From positions 1 through 64,000 of the forward strand of contig QHTE01000043.1 of the NCBI GenBank assembly GCA_003220685.1: a stretch of DNA of 64,000 nucleotides, read 5' to 3'. Position numbers and translations under genes: made by a program. Of this stretch, positions 8,698-17,429 are shown one piece after another (within the stretch, counting starts at the first letter, position 1; every line of letters starts with the position of its first letter). Source of the stretch: Candidatus Rokuibacteriota bacterium (lineage in GTDB: Bacteria; Methylomirabilota; Methylomirabilia; Rokubacteriales; CSP1-6). The notes under the pieces are model-generated. The model saw nothing but the letters and a program-made list of their open reading frames with translations. It was not told where the DNA came from and ran no database searches.

Positions 8698-8746
8698 CGC
8701 GTCTCGCCTGCGGCGATTGTAGCAGCGCGTCCCCGCCGACCAAACG

Positions 8747-11700
8747 CTAAGCGGCGGGTGCCCGGCGGGCGCGGGCGGCGCCGCCGACCATGCGCGCGCG
8801 GAACGCGCTCAGCGATCTCTGCGCGCCCTCCATGTAGGTGTAGAGCACCGGCGTGATGTAGAGAGTCAGGAGCTGGGAGACCAGCAGGCCGCCCACGACC
8901 GCCAGGCCGAGCGCGCGCCGGGCGTCGGCGCCCGCGCCGATGCCGAGCGCGATCGGCAAGGTGCCCAGGAGCGCGGCCATCGTGGTCATCATGATCGGCC
9001 GGAAGCGGAGCAGGCAGCCCTTGTAGATGGCGTCCGCCGGCGTGGCCCCGGCGCGCTCGGCTTCGAGGGCGAAGTCGATCATCATGATCGCGTTCTTCTT
9101 GACGATGCCGACCAGCATGATGATGCCGACGAAGCCGTAGATGTTGAGCTCGGTCTTGAAGAGCAGCAAGGTGAGCAGCGCGCCGACGCCGGCTGACGGA
9201 AGACCCGACAGGATCGTCAGCGGGTGCACAAAGCTCTCGTAGAGGATGCCGAGCACGAGGTAGATCACCAGGACCGTGACGATCAGCAGGACCCCCTGGC
9301 CCTTCAGTGAGGACTGGAACGCCTGCGCGGTGCCCTGGAAGCTTCCGTTGATCGTGGCGGGCATCTGCAGATCGCGCTGGGCCTTGGTGACCTCCGCCAC
9401 CGCCTCGCTCAGCGAGACGCCCTGCGCCAGGTTGAACGAGATCGTCACCGCGGGCAGCTGACCGAGATGGGTAATGGTCAGCGGCCCGATGGTGGGCGTC
9501 AGGCGCGCCACCGACGAGAGCGGCACGAGCTTGCCCGATTCGGAGCGCACGTAGAGCAAGGAGAGCTCGGTCGGGTCGCGCTGGTAGCGGGGATCGAGCT
9601 CCATGATGACCCAGTACTGGTTGGTCGGCGTGTAGATCGTCGAGACCTGGCGCGCGCCGTAGCCGCTGTAGAGCGCGTTCTCGATCTGATCGGCGCTCAC
9701 GCGGAGCACCGAGGCCTTGTCGCGATCGATGTCGACCGTGATCTGCGGGCTCGTGATCTGTAGATCCGTGTTCACGTCCTGGAACCCGGGGAGCGTCCGC
9801 ATCTTGTCGAACACGATCGGCGCCCACTTGTAGAGGTCCTGCAGCTCGGGCGACTGGAGCGTGTACTGGTAGAGGGCCTTGGTCAGGCTCCCGCCGATGC
9901 GGATCGTCGGAAGGTTCTGCGGGTACACGCGGAACCCGGGGATCGCCGCGAGCTTGGGGCGGAGGTCCTCGATGATCTTGTCGGCCGGCGGGCGCTGATC
10001 GCGCGGCTTGAGCCGCATGAAGATTCGCCCGGTGTTGGGGACGACGTTGATCGAGGAGGCGCCGATCGAGGACATGATCTGGTCGATGTAGGGCTGCTTC
10101 AGCACGATCGCCGCCGCCGCCCGCTGCTTTTCCGTCATCGCGTCGAACGAGATGTCCTGCGAGGCCTCGGTGAAGGCGAAGATCTGCCCGGTGTCCTCGG
10201 TCGGGATGAAGCCCTTGGGAATGATCCTGAACAGTTGCCACGTGAGCACGAGGGTGAGCACCAGCACGCCCATCGTGATGATCCGATGGCGCAGGGTCCA
10301 CCGGAGTGAGCGGTCGTACACGTGAAGCATGCCGTCGAAGAAGCGCTCGGAGGCCAGGTAGAGCCGTCCGTGCGATTCGCCCGGCGGCTTGAGGAAGCGG
10401 CTGCAGGCCATCGGCGTGAGCGTGAGCGAGACGAAGCCCGACACGAGCACCGACGCGGTGATCACGACCGCGAACTCGTGGAGGAGCCGGCCCATGACCC
10501 CGCCCATGAACAGCACGGGGATGAAGACGGCCGCCAGCGAGAGGGTCATCGACATGATCGTGAACCCGATCTCCTTGGCGCCGATCAGGGCGGCCTCCAT
10601 CCGGCTCTTGCCTTCCTCCATGTGGCGCACGATGTTCTCGAGCATGACGACCGCGTCGTCGACCACGAAGCCGACGCAGAGCGTGAGGGCCATTAGCGAG
10701 ATGATGTCGATCGTGTAGCCGAGCAGGTACATGACGGCGAACGTGCCGATGATCGACAGCGGGACGGCGAGGCTCGGAATGATCGTCGCCGACACGTTTC
10801 TCAGGAACAGGAAGATGACCAGCACGACCAGGGCGATGGCCAGCGCCAGGGTGAACTCGACGTCGTGGACCGATTCGCGGATCGCGACCGAGCGGTCGTA
10901 GAGGACGTTCAGGTTCACCGCGGCCGGCAGCTCCTGACGAAAGCGCGGAATGAGCGCTCGGATCGCATCGACGACTTCGACGGTGTTCGTCCCGGGCTGC
11001 CGCTGGATCGCGAGGATCACCGCGCGCTCGTCGTTGTACCAGCTGGCGACCTTGTCGGTCTGCACGCCGTCGATCACGCGCCCGAGCTCCTCCAGCCGCA
11101 CCGGCGAGCCGTTGCGGTAGGCCACGATCAGTGGGCGGAAGGCCTCGGCGTTCTGGAGCTGGCCCGTCGCCATGACGTTGAACATCTGGTGCTGCCCGTA
11201 GAGCGTGCCTGTCGGGAGGTTCACGTTGCTGCGACCGAGGGCGGCCTGGACCTCGTCGATGCCGATGCCGCGCGTGGTCAGCGCGCGCGGATCGAGCTGG
11301 ACACGGACCGCGTACTTCTGCGAGCCGAACACCTGCACCTGCGCGACGCCGGCGATCGTCGAGATGCGCTGGGCGAGATTCGTCTGCGCGTACTCGTCGA
11401 CCATGTAGAGCGGCAGGGTGGGGGAGCTCAGGGCCAGGTACAGCACGGGCTGGTCGGCCGGATTCACCTTCTGATAGGTCGGCGGCGTCGGCATCCCGGG
11501 CGGCAGCAGCGGCGCCGACTTGGCGATCATCGCCTGCACGTCCTGGGCGGCGGCGTCGATGTTCCGGTCGAGGCTGAACTGGATCGTGATTTGCGTCAGC
11601 CCGAGGGCACTCGACGACGTCATCGAGTCGATGCCGGCGATCGTCGTGAACTGCTTTTCCAGCGGCGTCGCCACCGCCGAGGCCATCGTCTCGGGACTGG

Positions 11701-11857
11701 CGCCCGGCAACGCGGCGGCCACCTGGATCGTCGGGAAGTCGATGTTCGGGAGGTCGCTCACCGGCAGGAGCCGGAAGCCCATGATGCCGAAGAGCAGAAT
11801 AGCGCCCATCAGGAGCGTCGTGAGGACCGGCCGCCGGATGAAGAGCTCGGTGTTCAT
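8747..11857 (-). CDS. RND multidrug efflux transporter, inner-membrane pump
   Basis: A 1036-residue proton-driven pump of the hydrophobe/amphiphile efflux class, closest in style to MdtB/MdtC. Seen: N-terminal span and RLLPVSDLPNIDFPTIQV, porter-domain features, the central transmembrane block FLFLRNVSATIIPSLAVPLS, and the proton-relay pair Asp-Asp in GFVVDDAVVMLEN near residue 405. Length is normal for the family, with about 12 membrane spans in two repeats. It overlaps the membrane-fusion gene by 4 bp (ATGA). No outer-membrane TolC partner is encoded in the window, so one must be supplied elsewhere. Drug range cannot be read from sequence. Confidence 0.95.
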   Translation of the reverse strand: MNTELFIRRPVLTTLLMGAILLFGIMGFRLLPVSDLPNIDFPTIQVAAALPGASPETMASAVATPLEKQFTTIAGIDSMTSSSALGLTQITIQFSLDRNIDAAAQDVQAMIAKSAPLLPPGMPTPPTYQKVNPADQPVLYLALSSPTLPLYMVDEYAQTNLAQRISTIAGVAQVQVFGSQKYAVRVQLDPRALTTRGIGIDEVQAALGRSNVNLPTGTLYGQHQMFNVMATGQLQNAEAFRPLIVAYRNGSPVRLEELGRVIDGVQTDKVASWYNDERAVILAIQRQPGTNTVEVVDAIRALIPRFRQELPAAVNLNVLYDRSVAIRESVHDVEFTLALAIALVVLVIFLFLRNVSATIIPSLAVPLSIIGTFAVMYLLGYTIDIISLMALTLCVGFVVDDAVVMLENIVRHMEEGKSRMEAALIGAKEIGFTIMSMTLSLAAVFIPVLFMGGVMGRLLHEFAVVITASVLVSGFVSLTLTPMACSRFLKPPGESHGRLYLASERFFDGMLHVYDRSLRWTLRHRIITMGVLVLTLVLTWQLFRIIPKGFIPTEDTGQIFAFTEASQDISFDAMTEKQRAAAAIVLKQPYIDQIMSSIGASSINVVPNTGRIFMRLKPRDQRPPADKIIEDLRPKLAAIPGFRVYPQNLPTIRIGGSLTKALYQYTLQSPELQDLYKWAPIVFDKMRTLPGFQDVNTDLQITSPQITVDIDRDKASVLRVSADQIENALYSGYGARQVSTIYTPTNQYWVIMELDPRYQRDPTELSLLYVRSESGKLVPLSSVARLTPTIGPLTITHLGQLPAVTISFNLAQGVSLSEAVAEVTKAQRDLQMPATINGSFQGTAQAFQSSLKGQGVLLIVTVLVIYLVLGILYESFVHPLTILSGLPSAGVGALLTLLLFKTELNIYGFVGIIMLVGIVKKNAIMMIDFALEAERAGATPADAIYKGCLLRFRPIMMTTMAALLGTLPIALGIGAGADARRALGLAVVGGLLVSQLLTLYITPVLYTYMEGAQRSLSAFRARMVGGAARARRAPAA

Positions 11858-13053
11858 GACGACTTGGGCGGGCGGGCCTCGATCCGGGCGCCGGGTACGA
11901 GCCGGAGCTGGCCGTCGGTCACGACGCGCTCCGCCGGCTTCACGCCCTTCTCGACGATCGTCTCGGCGCCCAGCCGCACGCCGGGCGTGACCAGACGCGA
12001 TTCGACGGTCTGGTCGGGCTTCACGACGAAGACGTAGGGGCCCTGCTGGCCCGGCTGGATCGCCTGCGAGGGCACGACGATCGCCGTACGGCTCGTGATG
12101 ACCATCGCCACGTCGACGAACTGGCCGGGCCAGAGCACGTTGTTCTCATTCGCGAAGGTCGCCTTGAGCTGGATCGTCCCGGTCGTCGCGTCCACGGCGT
12201 TGTTCACGAACGTGAGCTCGCCGGTCGCGAGCGTCTCCTGCTGGCGCGGCGGCCGCGCCGCGACCTGGAGCGGGCCGATCGCGCGGTACTTCTTGATGTC
12301 GGCCAGGTGCTGCTCGGGGACCGCGAACGACACGTAGATCGGATGGATCTGGTTGATCACGACGATCGGATTGTCGTCGTTGGCCTTCAGGATGTTGCCG
12401 TTCTGCACGAGCAGGTTGCCGGTCCGGCCGTCGATCGGCGCGTGGATCCGGGTGTAGGCGAGCTGCAACCGCGCGTTGTCGATGTTGGCCTGCGCCGCCT
12501 GGATCGCCGCCTTGGCGTTCTCGACCGCGGCGCGATCGGCTTCCACCGTCGCCTGCATCGCCGTCATGTTCGTGTTGAGCGTGTCGTACTGCTCGCGCGC
12601 GATCAGCTCCTTGGCCACCAGCTCGCGGTAGCGCCGCTCCTGGACGCGCGCGTTCTCCAGCTGCGCGGTGTCGCGCTCGACGGCGGCCTGAGACTGTCGC
12701 ACCTCGGCTTGCCGCTGGCCGAACGCCGCCTCCGCCTGGCGCAGCGCCGCCTCGAACGGCCGCGGATCGATCACGAAGAGCAGATCGCCTTTGTGGACCT
12801 CCTGTCCTTCCTTGAAGCGCACCTCGACCAGCTGCCCGTTGATCTGCGACTTGATGCCGACCGTCGTGTAGGCCTGCGCGTTGCCGACCGCCGTGAGCTG
12901 GACGGGGATGGTTTTCTCGAGGACCTCGCCGACCGTGACGGGGACGGGTGGCAGCTGGACCCGGGCCTTGCCGGACGCGTTGTCCGAGCACGCGGCGAGG
13001 GCCAGGGCGGCGGCGATCGCCCAGGCCGCGGCGGTCAGCTGGCGCACGATCAT
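11854..13053 (-). CDS. RND efflux periplasmic adaptor (membrane-fusion protein)
   Basis: A 399-residue adaptor linking the RND pump to an outer-membrane channel. The N-terminus IAAALALAACSDN is a lipoprotein signal, so the protein is probably lipid-anchored to the inner membrane. The order is standard: beta-barrel strand, lipoyl half GQLVEVRFKEGQEVHKGDLLF, a long alpha-hairpin rich in Ala/Gln/Glu (about residues 105-175), then the second lipoyl half with the typical YTRIHAPIDGRTGN. It overlaps the MarR gene upstream and the pump downstream by 4 bp each, so the three proteins are made from one transcript. Confidence 0.94.
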   Translation of the reverse strand: MIVRQLTAAAWAIAAALALAACSDNASGKARVQLPPVPVTVGEVLEKTIPVQLTAVGNAQAYTTVGIKSQINGQLVEVRFKEGQEVHKGDLLFVIDPRPFEAALRQAEAAFGQRQAEVRQSQAAVERDTAQLENARVQERRYRELVAKELIAREQYDTLNTNMTAMQATVEADRAAVENAKAAIQAAQANIDNARLQLAYTRIHAPIDGRTGNLLVQNGNILKANDDNPIVVINQIHPIYVSFAVPEQHLADIKKYRAIGPLQVAARPPRQQETLATGELTFVNNAVDATTGTIQLKATFANENNVLWPGQFVDVAMVITSRTAIVVPSQAIQPGQQGPYVFVVKPDQTVESRLVTPGVRLGAETIVEKGVKPAERVVTDGQLRLVPGARIEARPPKSS

Positions 13054-13550
13054 GCGCTTGCCCTCCGCCCGCGGGGCGCGCGCGCGTCGTCGCTCGACGC
13101 GCTCTCGGCGGCGTCGACCAGCGCCTCCAGTCCCGTGAGCACCCGCCGTCGATCGTCCGCGGCCATCCGCGCGAGCACGCGCTCCATGCCCCGCCGGCGG
13201 ATCGCCTCCAGCTCCTCGACGAGCGCCTTGCCCGCGCGCGTCAGATCCAGCACGTAGACGCGGCGGTCGGCCGGATGGTCGCCGCGGGTCACGAGCCCTT
13301 TTTCCTCGAGACGATCGACGATGTGGGTGACCGCGGGCAGGGTCACGCCGAAGGCCTTGGCGACCTCGCCCATGTGCGAGCCCGGATGCTCGGCGAGCCG
13401 GAACAGCACCTGCGACTGGGCGTAGGTGAGATCGAGGTCGGACGCGCGCTGCCAGAGGAGCTGCCGGAAGATCGTGCCACCTAGCGAGTTGAGCAGCTCG
13501 AGCATCTGCTGCGCCTCGCCCATCGTCGATCGCTTCACCCGTGTCGCCAT
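13050..13550 (-). CDS. MarR-family transcriptional regulator of the RND operon
   Basis: A 166-residue winged-helix regulator. The core HMGEVAKAFGVTLPAVTHIVDRLEEKGLV contains the recognition helix and DRRVYVLDLTRAGKAL is the wing. ATG 13550 is preceded by GGAGACGAC; a longer frame reaching 13769 overlaps the HAD phosphatase gene and is not family-like. It is the first gene of the operon with the adaptor and pump, the usual arrangement in which a MarR protein represses its own efflux operon and is released by a drug or phenolic ligand. The ligand is unknown. A candidate operator lies just upstream at 13592-13605. Confidence 0.92.
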   Translation of the reverse strand: MATRVKRSTMGEAQQMLELLNSLGGTIFRQLLWQRASDLDLTYAQSQVLFRLAEHPGSHMGEVAKAFGVTLPAVTHIVDRLEEKGLVTRGDHPADRRVYVLDLTRAGKALVEELEAIRRRGMERVLARMAADDRRRVLTGLEALVDAAESASSDDARAPRGRRASA

Positions 13551-13591
13551 GTCGTCTCCAGACGCGCCCGGCAGCCCGCCGGGATACTTTG

Positions 13592-13605
13592 ACTGTTTTA
13601 ATAGT
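13592..13605. promoter_or_regulatory. candidate MarR operator / AT-rich promoter element
   Basis: ACTGTTTTAATAGT is an imperfect inverted repeat (five of seven positions pair) in an AT-rich island within otherwise GC-rich DNA, 42 bp upstream of the MarR start. MarR proteins bind such short palindromes over their own promoters. It abuts the 3' end of the HAD gene, whose TAA is at 13606-13608. The operator role is inferred from position and symmetry only. Confidence 0.4.
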
Positions 13606-14295
13606 TTAGCCGATAAAGGGACTGCCGGGGAACTCGCTCCCGAGGGCCGGGCTCGCAAGGAGCCGGGGCAGCTCCCGCATGTCGTCGAACACGACCGTGT
13701 CGGGCCCCTCGAGCGCGCGCCGCGGCACGAGGCCGCCCGCGTAGCCGAACGCCCGCATGCCGGCGGCACGGGCGGCCTCGACCCCGTAGCGGCTGTCCTC
13801 GACGACCGCGCAGCCGGCGGGCGCGACGCCCATGCGGGCGGCGGCGTGCAGGAACAGATCCGGGGCCGGCTTGCCCCGTGCGACCTCGCTGACGCTGAAG
13901 ATGCGGCCGGCGAAGCGCTCGTAGAGCCCGGTGAGCCCCAGGGTGAAGCGGATCTTCTCGTGCGTCCCGCTCGACGCGACGCACGTCGGAATCGCGATGG
14001 CGTCGAGCGCTTCGACGATGCCCGGTACCGGCTCGAGCTCGGCCGCGAACGCCTCGCGATAGAGGTGGCGGAACGGCTCTTCCCAGCTGGCGGGAAGGCG
14101 ACGCCCCAGGTGGGCCTCGATCTCGCGGGTCATCTCCTCGTCGCTCCGGCCCATGAACCGCTCGATCACCTCGGCCTCGGTCAGCGTCCAGCCGAGCCGG
14201 GCCAGCACGACGACGTCGATCCGCACCGCGATGCGCTCGGTGTCCACCAGCACACCGTCGCAGTCGAAGATCACGAGCGAGATCGGGGCGCTCAC
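13606..14295 (-). CDS. HAD-superfamily phosphatase (beta-phosphoglucomutase/Gph-like)
   Basis: A 229-residue haloacid-dehalogenase-fold hydrolase. Motif I is VIFDCDGVLVDTE (nucleophile Asp10, acid/base Asp12), motif II is the Ser/Thr of CVASSGTHEK, and motif III/IV is GKPAPDLFL followed by VVEDSRYGVEAA, giving the Lys and acidic Mg2+ ligands. A helical cap of about 60 residues lies between motifs I and II, as in subclass IA enzymes that act on sugar phosphates or phosphoglycolate. The substrate is not decided. It is on the same strand as the efflux operon but probably separate from it, since 55 bp with a promoter-like island intervene. Confidence 0.88.
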   Translation of the reverse strand: MSAPISLVIFDCDGVLVDTERIAVRIDVVVLARLGWTLTEAEVIERFMGRSDEEMTREIEAHLGRRLPASWEEPFRHLYREAFAAELEPVPGIVEALDAIAIPTCVASSGTHEKIRFTLGLTGLYERFAGRIFSVSEVARGKPAPDLFLHAAARMGVAPAGCAVVEDSRYGVEAARAAGMRAFGYAGGLVPRRALEGPDTVVFDDMRELPRLLASPALGSEFPGSPFIG

Positions 14296-14331
14296 TCTAG
14301 CCGAGTGAGGCTCGACGCGCCGCCACGACGC

Positions 14332-14799
14332 TCAGTAGGCGCCGCCGAGCTTGCGGTGGTCCCAGGAGACGACGCGCGTGGGCGTGAAGCGGAGCACGAC
14401 GCGCTTGGGCGCCTGCTGCAGGACGCCGGCCCGCGCCTCGGCCGAGAGCTCGGCGCCGGTGTAGCGGGCCATCAGCTTCAGGCCGAGCTCGCCCACGCGC
14501 GCGGGGTCGCGCTCGATCGCCACGTCGCACTCGAGCATGACGCCACGCAGCTGGCCGTAGACGTCGCGGCCCGCCTCGAGCTGGACGGTCGCGCGCGCGT
14601 CGCGCTCGAGGTTCTTGACCTTCTGCGACTTGCCATACGTCCAGGCCAGCAGCGTGTCGCCGTCGCGGACGTACCACAGCGGCATCAGGTGCGGCCGTCC
14701 GCCCGGTCCGATGGTGGCGCACGTCAGCACGCGCTCCTCGTCGAGGAAGCGGTGCAGCTCCGGCTCGGACATGGCGATGGCGCTGCGCCGGGACGGCAT
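14332..14799 (-). CDS. pyridoxamine-5'-phosphate-oxidase-fold flavin/F420 protein
   Basis: A 155-residue split beta-barrel protein. LTCATIGPGGRPHLMPLWY and LLAWTYGKSQKVKNLERD are the hallmark strands of the PPOX class, which bind FMN or coenzyme F420. It lacks the length of true PdxH, so it is a general-stress-type or F420-dependent reductase. ATG 14799 lies 2 bp after the stop of the 2-hydroxyacid dehydrogenase gene, so they are cotranscribed; an internal ATG at about 14772 is an alternative. The cofactor cannot be decided from sequence, but see the F420-type protein at 52494. Confidence 0.85.
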   Translation of the reverse strand: MPSRRSAIAMSEPELHRFLDEERVLTCATIGPGGRPHLMPLWYVRDGDTLLAWTYGKSQKVKNLERDARATVQLEAGRDVYGQLRGVMLECDVAIERDPARVGELGLKLMARYTGAELSAEARAGVLQQAPKRVVLRFTPTRVVSWDHRKLGGAY

Positions 14800-14801
14800 C
14801 G

Positions 14802-15740
14802 TCAGTAGCCCCGCTCGCGGTCGACCACGTGGCGCAGCGGGCGGCCGGCCAGATAGCGGGCGAGGTTGTCGTTGAAGACGGGCGCGATCTCGTCGGGCGT
14901 GCTCGGCCCCGAGATGTGCGGCGTCACCACGACGTTGTCGAGCTTCCACAGCGGGTGGCTCGGCGGCAGCGGCTCGCGATCGAAGACGTCGAGCACGGCG
15001 CCGGCGATCTGCTTGCGCTCGAGCGCCCCCAGCAGGGCCGACTCGTCGACCACGGCACCGCGCGCGATGTTGATGAGCCAGGCGCTCGGCTTCATCGCGT
15101 CGAGCGCGGCCGCGCCGATGATCCCGCGCGTCTCGGGGGTGAGGGGCAGGAGCACGACGACGAAGTCGGCCTCGCCGAGGGCGCGCGCCATCGAGCTCAC
15201 CGGATAGACGCGGGCCGCCTCCCGCACCGGACGGCCGCGCCGCGTGACGCCGAGCACGCGCATCCCCAGCCCCCGCGCCACGCGCGCGATGTCCCGCCCG
15301 ATGTCGCCGAGGCCCACGATCGTCAGGGTCTTGCCGAACAGGCGGTCGGGGAGCACGTGGTCGAGCCAGCGGCGCTGACGCTGCGCGTCGCGATAGACGC
15401 GCATCCGCTGGGTCACCCACGAGCACCAGGCGACGACGTACTCGGCCATCCACGGCCCGAAGATCCCGGGCGCGCGCGTGATCTGTACGCCGGCCGGCAG
15501 CTCGGGCACCAGCGCCCAGTCGACGCCGGCGCCCATCACCTGCAGCCACTTGAGGCGCCCGGCCTTCGCGTAGAGCTGCGGCGGGAATTTCCACGCGTAG
15601 AGGACCTCGGCCTCGGCGATCGGCTCGGCGGCCTCGCGCGGGGTGGCGGCGGTGCAGACGAGCGCGCCGCGCTTCGGAACGCGCGTGAGCTCCGCGTAGC
15701 GCGGGTCGGCGTGGTAGACGAGAACGGTCGGGCGCGTCAC
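14802..15740 (-). CDS. D-2-hydroxyacid dehydrogenase
   Basis: A 312-residue NAD(P)-dependent oxidoreductase that interconverts 2-hydroxy and 2-oxo acids. Rossmann motif TIVGLGDIGRDIARVA is near residue 140; the catalytic Arg lies in NIARGAVVDE, the Glu in DVFDREPLP and the His in VVTPHISG, the order of the GhrA/SerA-like family. GTG 15740 is chosen because it begins the family-like VTRPTVLVYH sequence 14 bp after the preceding stop; no strong ribosome site is visible. The adjacent PPOX gene follows within 2 bp. Substrate unassigned. Confidence 0.9.
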   Translation of the reverse strand: MTRPTVLVYHADPRYAELTRVPKRGALVCTAATPREAAEPIAEAEVLYAWKFPPQLYAKAGRLKWLQVMGAGVDWALVPELPAGVQITRAPGIFGPWMAEYVVAWCSWVTQRMRVYRDAQRQRRWLDHVLPDRLFGKTLTIVGLGDIGRDIARVARGLGMRVLGVTRRGRPVREAARVYPVSSMARALGEADFVVVLLPLTPETRGIIGAAALDAMKPSAWLINIARGAVVDESALLGALERKQIAGAVLDVFDREPLPPSHPLWKLDNVVVTPHISGPSTPDEIAPVFNDNLARYLAGRPLRHVVDRERGY

Positions 15741-15754
15741 CAGAAGGGCTGGTC

Positions 15755-16024
15755 CTAGCCGATCGCCACCGCGAGGCACGTCGTGGTCCGCGTCACCCCG
15801 TCGATCGAGCCGATCTCGTCGGTGACGAGCCGGCCGACGGCGTCGAGCGTCGGCCCCTCGACCACGGCGATGAAGTCGAACGGTCCCGTGACCGCATCGA
15901 GGTTGGCGACCGTCGAGTCGCTCCCCTCGATCGCCGCCAGCTCTTTCTTGACGGCCTTCGTCTTGCCCGGCGCGGTCTCGATCAGCACGTACGCCCGCAT
16001 CTTCTTCGACCCCGCTTTCGTCAT
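15755..16024 (-). CDS. stand-alone Lrp/AsnC-type effector-binding (RAM) domain protein
   Basis: An 89-residue protein consisting only of the ligand-binding alpha/beta sandwich of Lrp/AsnC regulators: MRAYVLIETAPGKTKAVKKEL, then VTGPFDFIAVVEGPTLDAVG and a terminal RTTTCLAVA strand. The DNA-binding helix-turn-helix normally N-terminal to it is absent. Such domains oligomerise around amino-acid-like ligands and can modulate full-length Lrp proteins or act as small sensors. ATG 16024, with GGGAGGTGCGAG before it, overlaps the TGA of the DUF488 gene, so it is coupled to that gene. Confidence 0.88.
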   Translation of the reverse strand: MTKAGSKKMRAYVLIETAPGKTKAVKKELAAIEGSDSTVANLDAVTGPFDFIAVVEGPTLDAVGRLVTDEIGSIDGVTRTTTCLAVAIG

Positions 16025-16431
16025 CTCGCACCTCCCGTGCGCGCCCGACGGCGTGGCGTGGGCGCGCGCCTGCTCCCGCGTGACGCGGGTGAGTCTAGCA
16101 GATAGGCGTGCAGCAGCGACCGGTGACAGCGACTCTCGTCGGGACAGCCGCAGAACAGGGTGACCGGGCCGTCCTTCGCGGCGGCGTCGACCTGCGCCAG
16201 CTGCGCCTGCGCCTCGGGCCGCGCGAGTCCGGCGAGATAGCGGCGCCTGTACTCGGCCCAGTCGACCTCGCCACCGCGGAACGCGCGGAGCAGGGGAAGG
16301 ACGGGGCCCAGCTCCTTGAGCCACAGGTCGACCCGACTCTTGCGGATGCCGCGCGGCCAGAGGCGCATGATGAGGACGCGCGTGCCCTCCGACGCGCTCG
16401 GCGGGTCGTAGATGCGCTTGGCCGCGATCAC
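16021..16431 (-). CDS. DUF488-family protein
   Basis: A 136-residue small protein of the DUF488 family. The family markers are present: AKRIYDPPSASEGTRVLIMRLWPRG at the N-terminus and the conserved cysteine loop LFCGCPDESRCHRSLL near residues 100-115. Its biochemical function is not established. GTG 16431 is chosen because it overlaps the TGA of the ChaN-like gene in a GTGA junction; its own TGA overlaps the next gene's ATG. The C-terminus carries a basic, low-complexity extension (RRAPTPRRRAR) that is not part of the domain and may be non-conserved. Confidence 0.88.
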   Translation of the reverse strand: MIAAKRIYDPPSASEGTRVLIMRLWPRGIRKSRVDLWLKELGPVLPLLRAFRGGEVDWAEYRRRYLAGLARPEAQAQLAQVDAAAKDGPVTLFCGCPDESRCHRSLLHAYLLDSPASRGSRRAPTPRRRARTGGAR

Positions 16432-17429
16432 TTCCCGATCGTCTCCGTCTCCGTCGCCTTCCGGAGCTTCTCGCACGGATCGGCGTCGTCGACCTTCGGC
16501 GTGAACCACACGTAGTCGAACGGCAGCGCGTCGCTTCCAAACCGTTTCGCGTAGTCGCCGGGCTTCAGGCCGGTCGCGTCGACCTCGACGAACGCGACGC
16601 TCGCGATCGAGGCGTCCGGCGCCTGACGCGCCAGGTGCACGGGCACCCCGCGGTCGCGCCGGACGTGCCCGGCGCCCGCGATGAGCACGGCGCCGTCTCG
16701 CAGGCCGCCGCGCGCCAGGCTCGCGGCGATGCGCGCGTCGCGCGCCCACTGGATGTCCGCCATCCGATCGATCGTGTTGTCGGGGACCTGGCCGCAGTGC
16801 GATTCCTGGAGCTCGCGCGTCAAGGCGAGCCGCGTCTCCGGCGTCGGCTCCGCCAGACGCAGCTGGGTCGTGAGCGCCGGCCCGAGTCCTGGAAGTCCGT
16901 TGCGGCGGACGGCGTCGGTGGCGGCCTTCGAGAGGTTGGTGGCGACGATCGGCACGTTCGCGTCGAGGGCCGCCTGCGCGATCGGCTGGTAGAGCCGCCA
17001 CTCGGGCCAGCCCGAGCGCGACCAGTTCACCGCGTCGCCGAGCCCCGCGGCGTCCCGGGGGCTGCGCGCCAGGTAGCGCGAGATCGCCGGCGCGTCGTCG
17101 GTCGCGAGCATCTCGAAGCCGAGCGCCGGGCGCCGGCCAGCCTCGAACATCGCGCGGACCAGCTTCGCCTGCAGCGCGTGGTGATCCGCGTTGTCGTGGC
17201 GCTCTCCCAGCAGCACGAACCGGCTCGCCACGAGCCGCGCCACCAGCGTATCTTCCGCGATGAACGTCCCGGCCTTCACGTCCCAGATCCGCCCGACGAG
17301 CGGATGGCCCCGCTCCACCGCACTCTCCCATTCGATCGTGCCGCCCTTCGCGCACCCCGCGACGAAGAGGACGAGGAGAGCGAGCGCGATCGCGCGCGCC
17401 GTCACCGGGAGCTCACTGCGAGGCGCCAA
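16428..17429 (-). CDS. ChaN/Tiki-like lipoprotein
   Basis: A 333-residue predicted lipoprotein; LALLVLFVAGCAKGG provides the lipobox. The mature part contains FVLLGERHDNADHHALQAKL near residue 75 and ALGFEMLATDD, the conserved GE.H/D and E motifs of the ChaN-like superfamily, which includes haem-binding ChaN and the Tiki metalloproteases. AGAGHVRRDRGVP near the C-terminal third is the other conserved block. Role could be haem or metal handling at the envelope. It overlaps SDR and DUF488 genes on either side, in one minus-strand transcript. Confidence 0.85.
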   Translation of the reverse strand: MAPRSELPVTARAIALALLVLFVAGCAKGGTIEWESAVERGHPLVGRIWDVKAGTFIAEDTLVARLVASRFVLLGERHDNADHHALQAKLVRAMFEAGRRPALGFEMLATDDAPAISRYLARSPRDAAGLGDAVNWSRSGWPEWRLYQPIAQAALDANVPIVATNLSKAATDAVRRNGLPGLGPALTTQLRLAEPTPETRLALTRELQESHCGQVPDNTIDRMADIQWARDARIAASLARGGLRDGAVLIAGAGHVRRDRGVPVHLARQAPDASIASVAFVEVDATGLKPGDYAKRFGSDALPFDYVWFTPKVDDADPCEKLRKATETETIGK

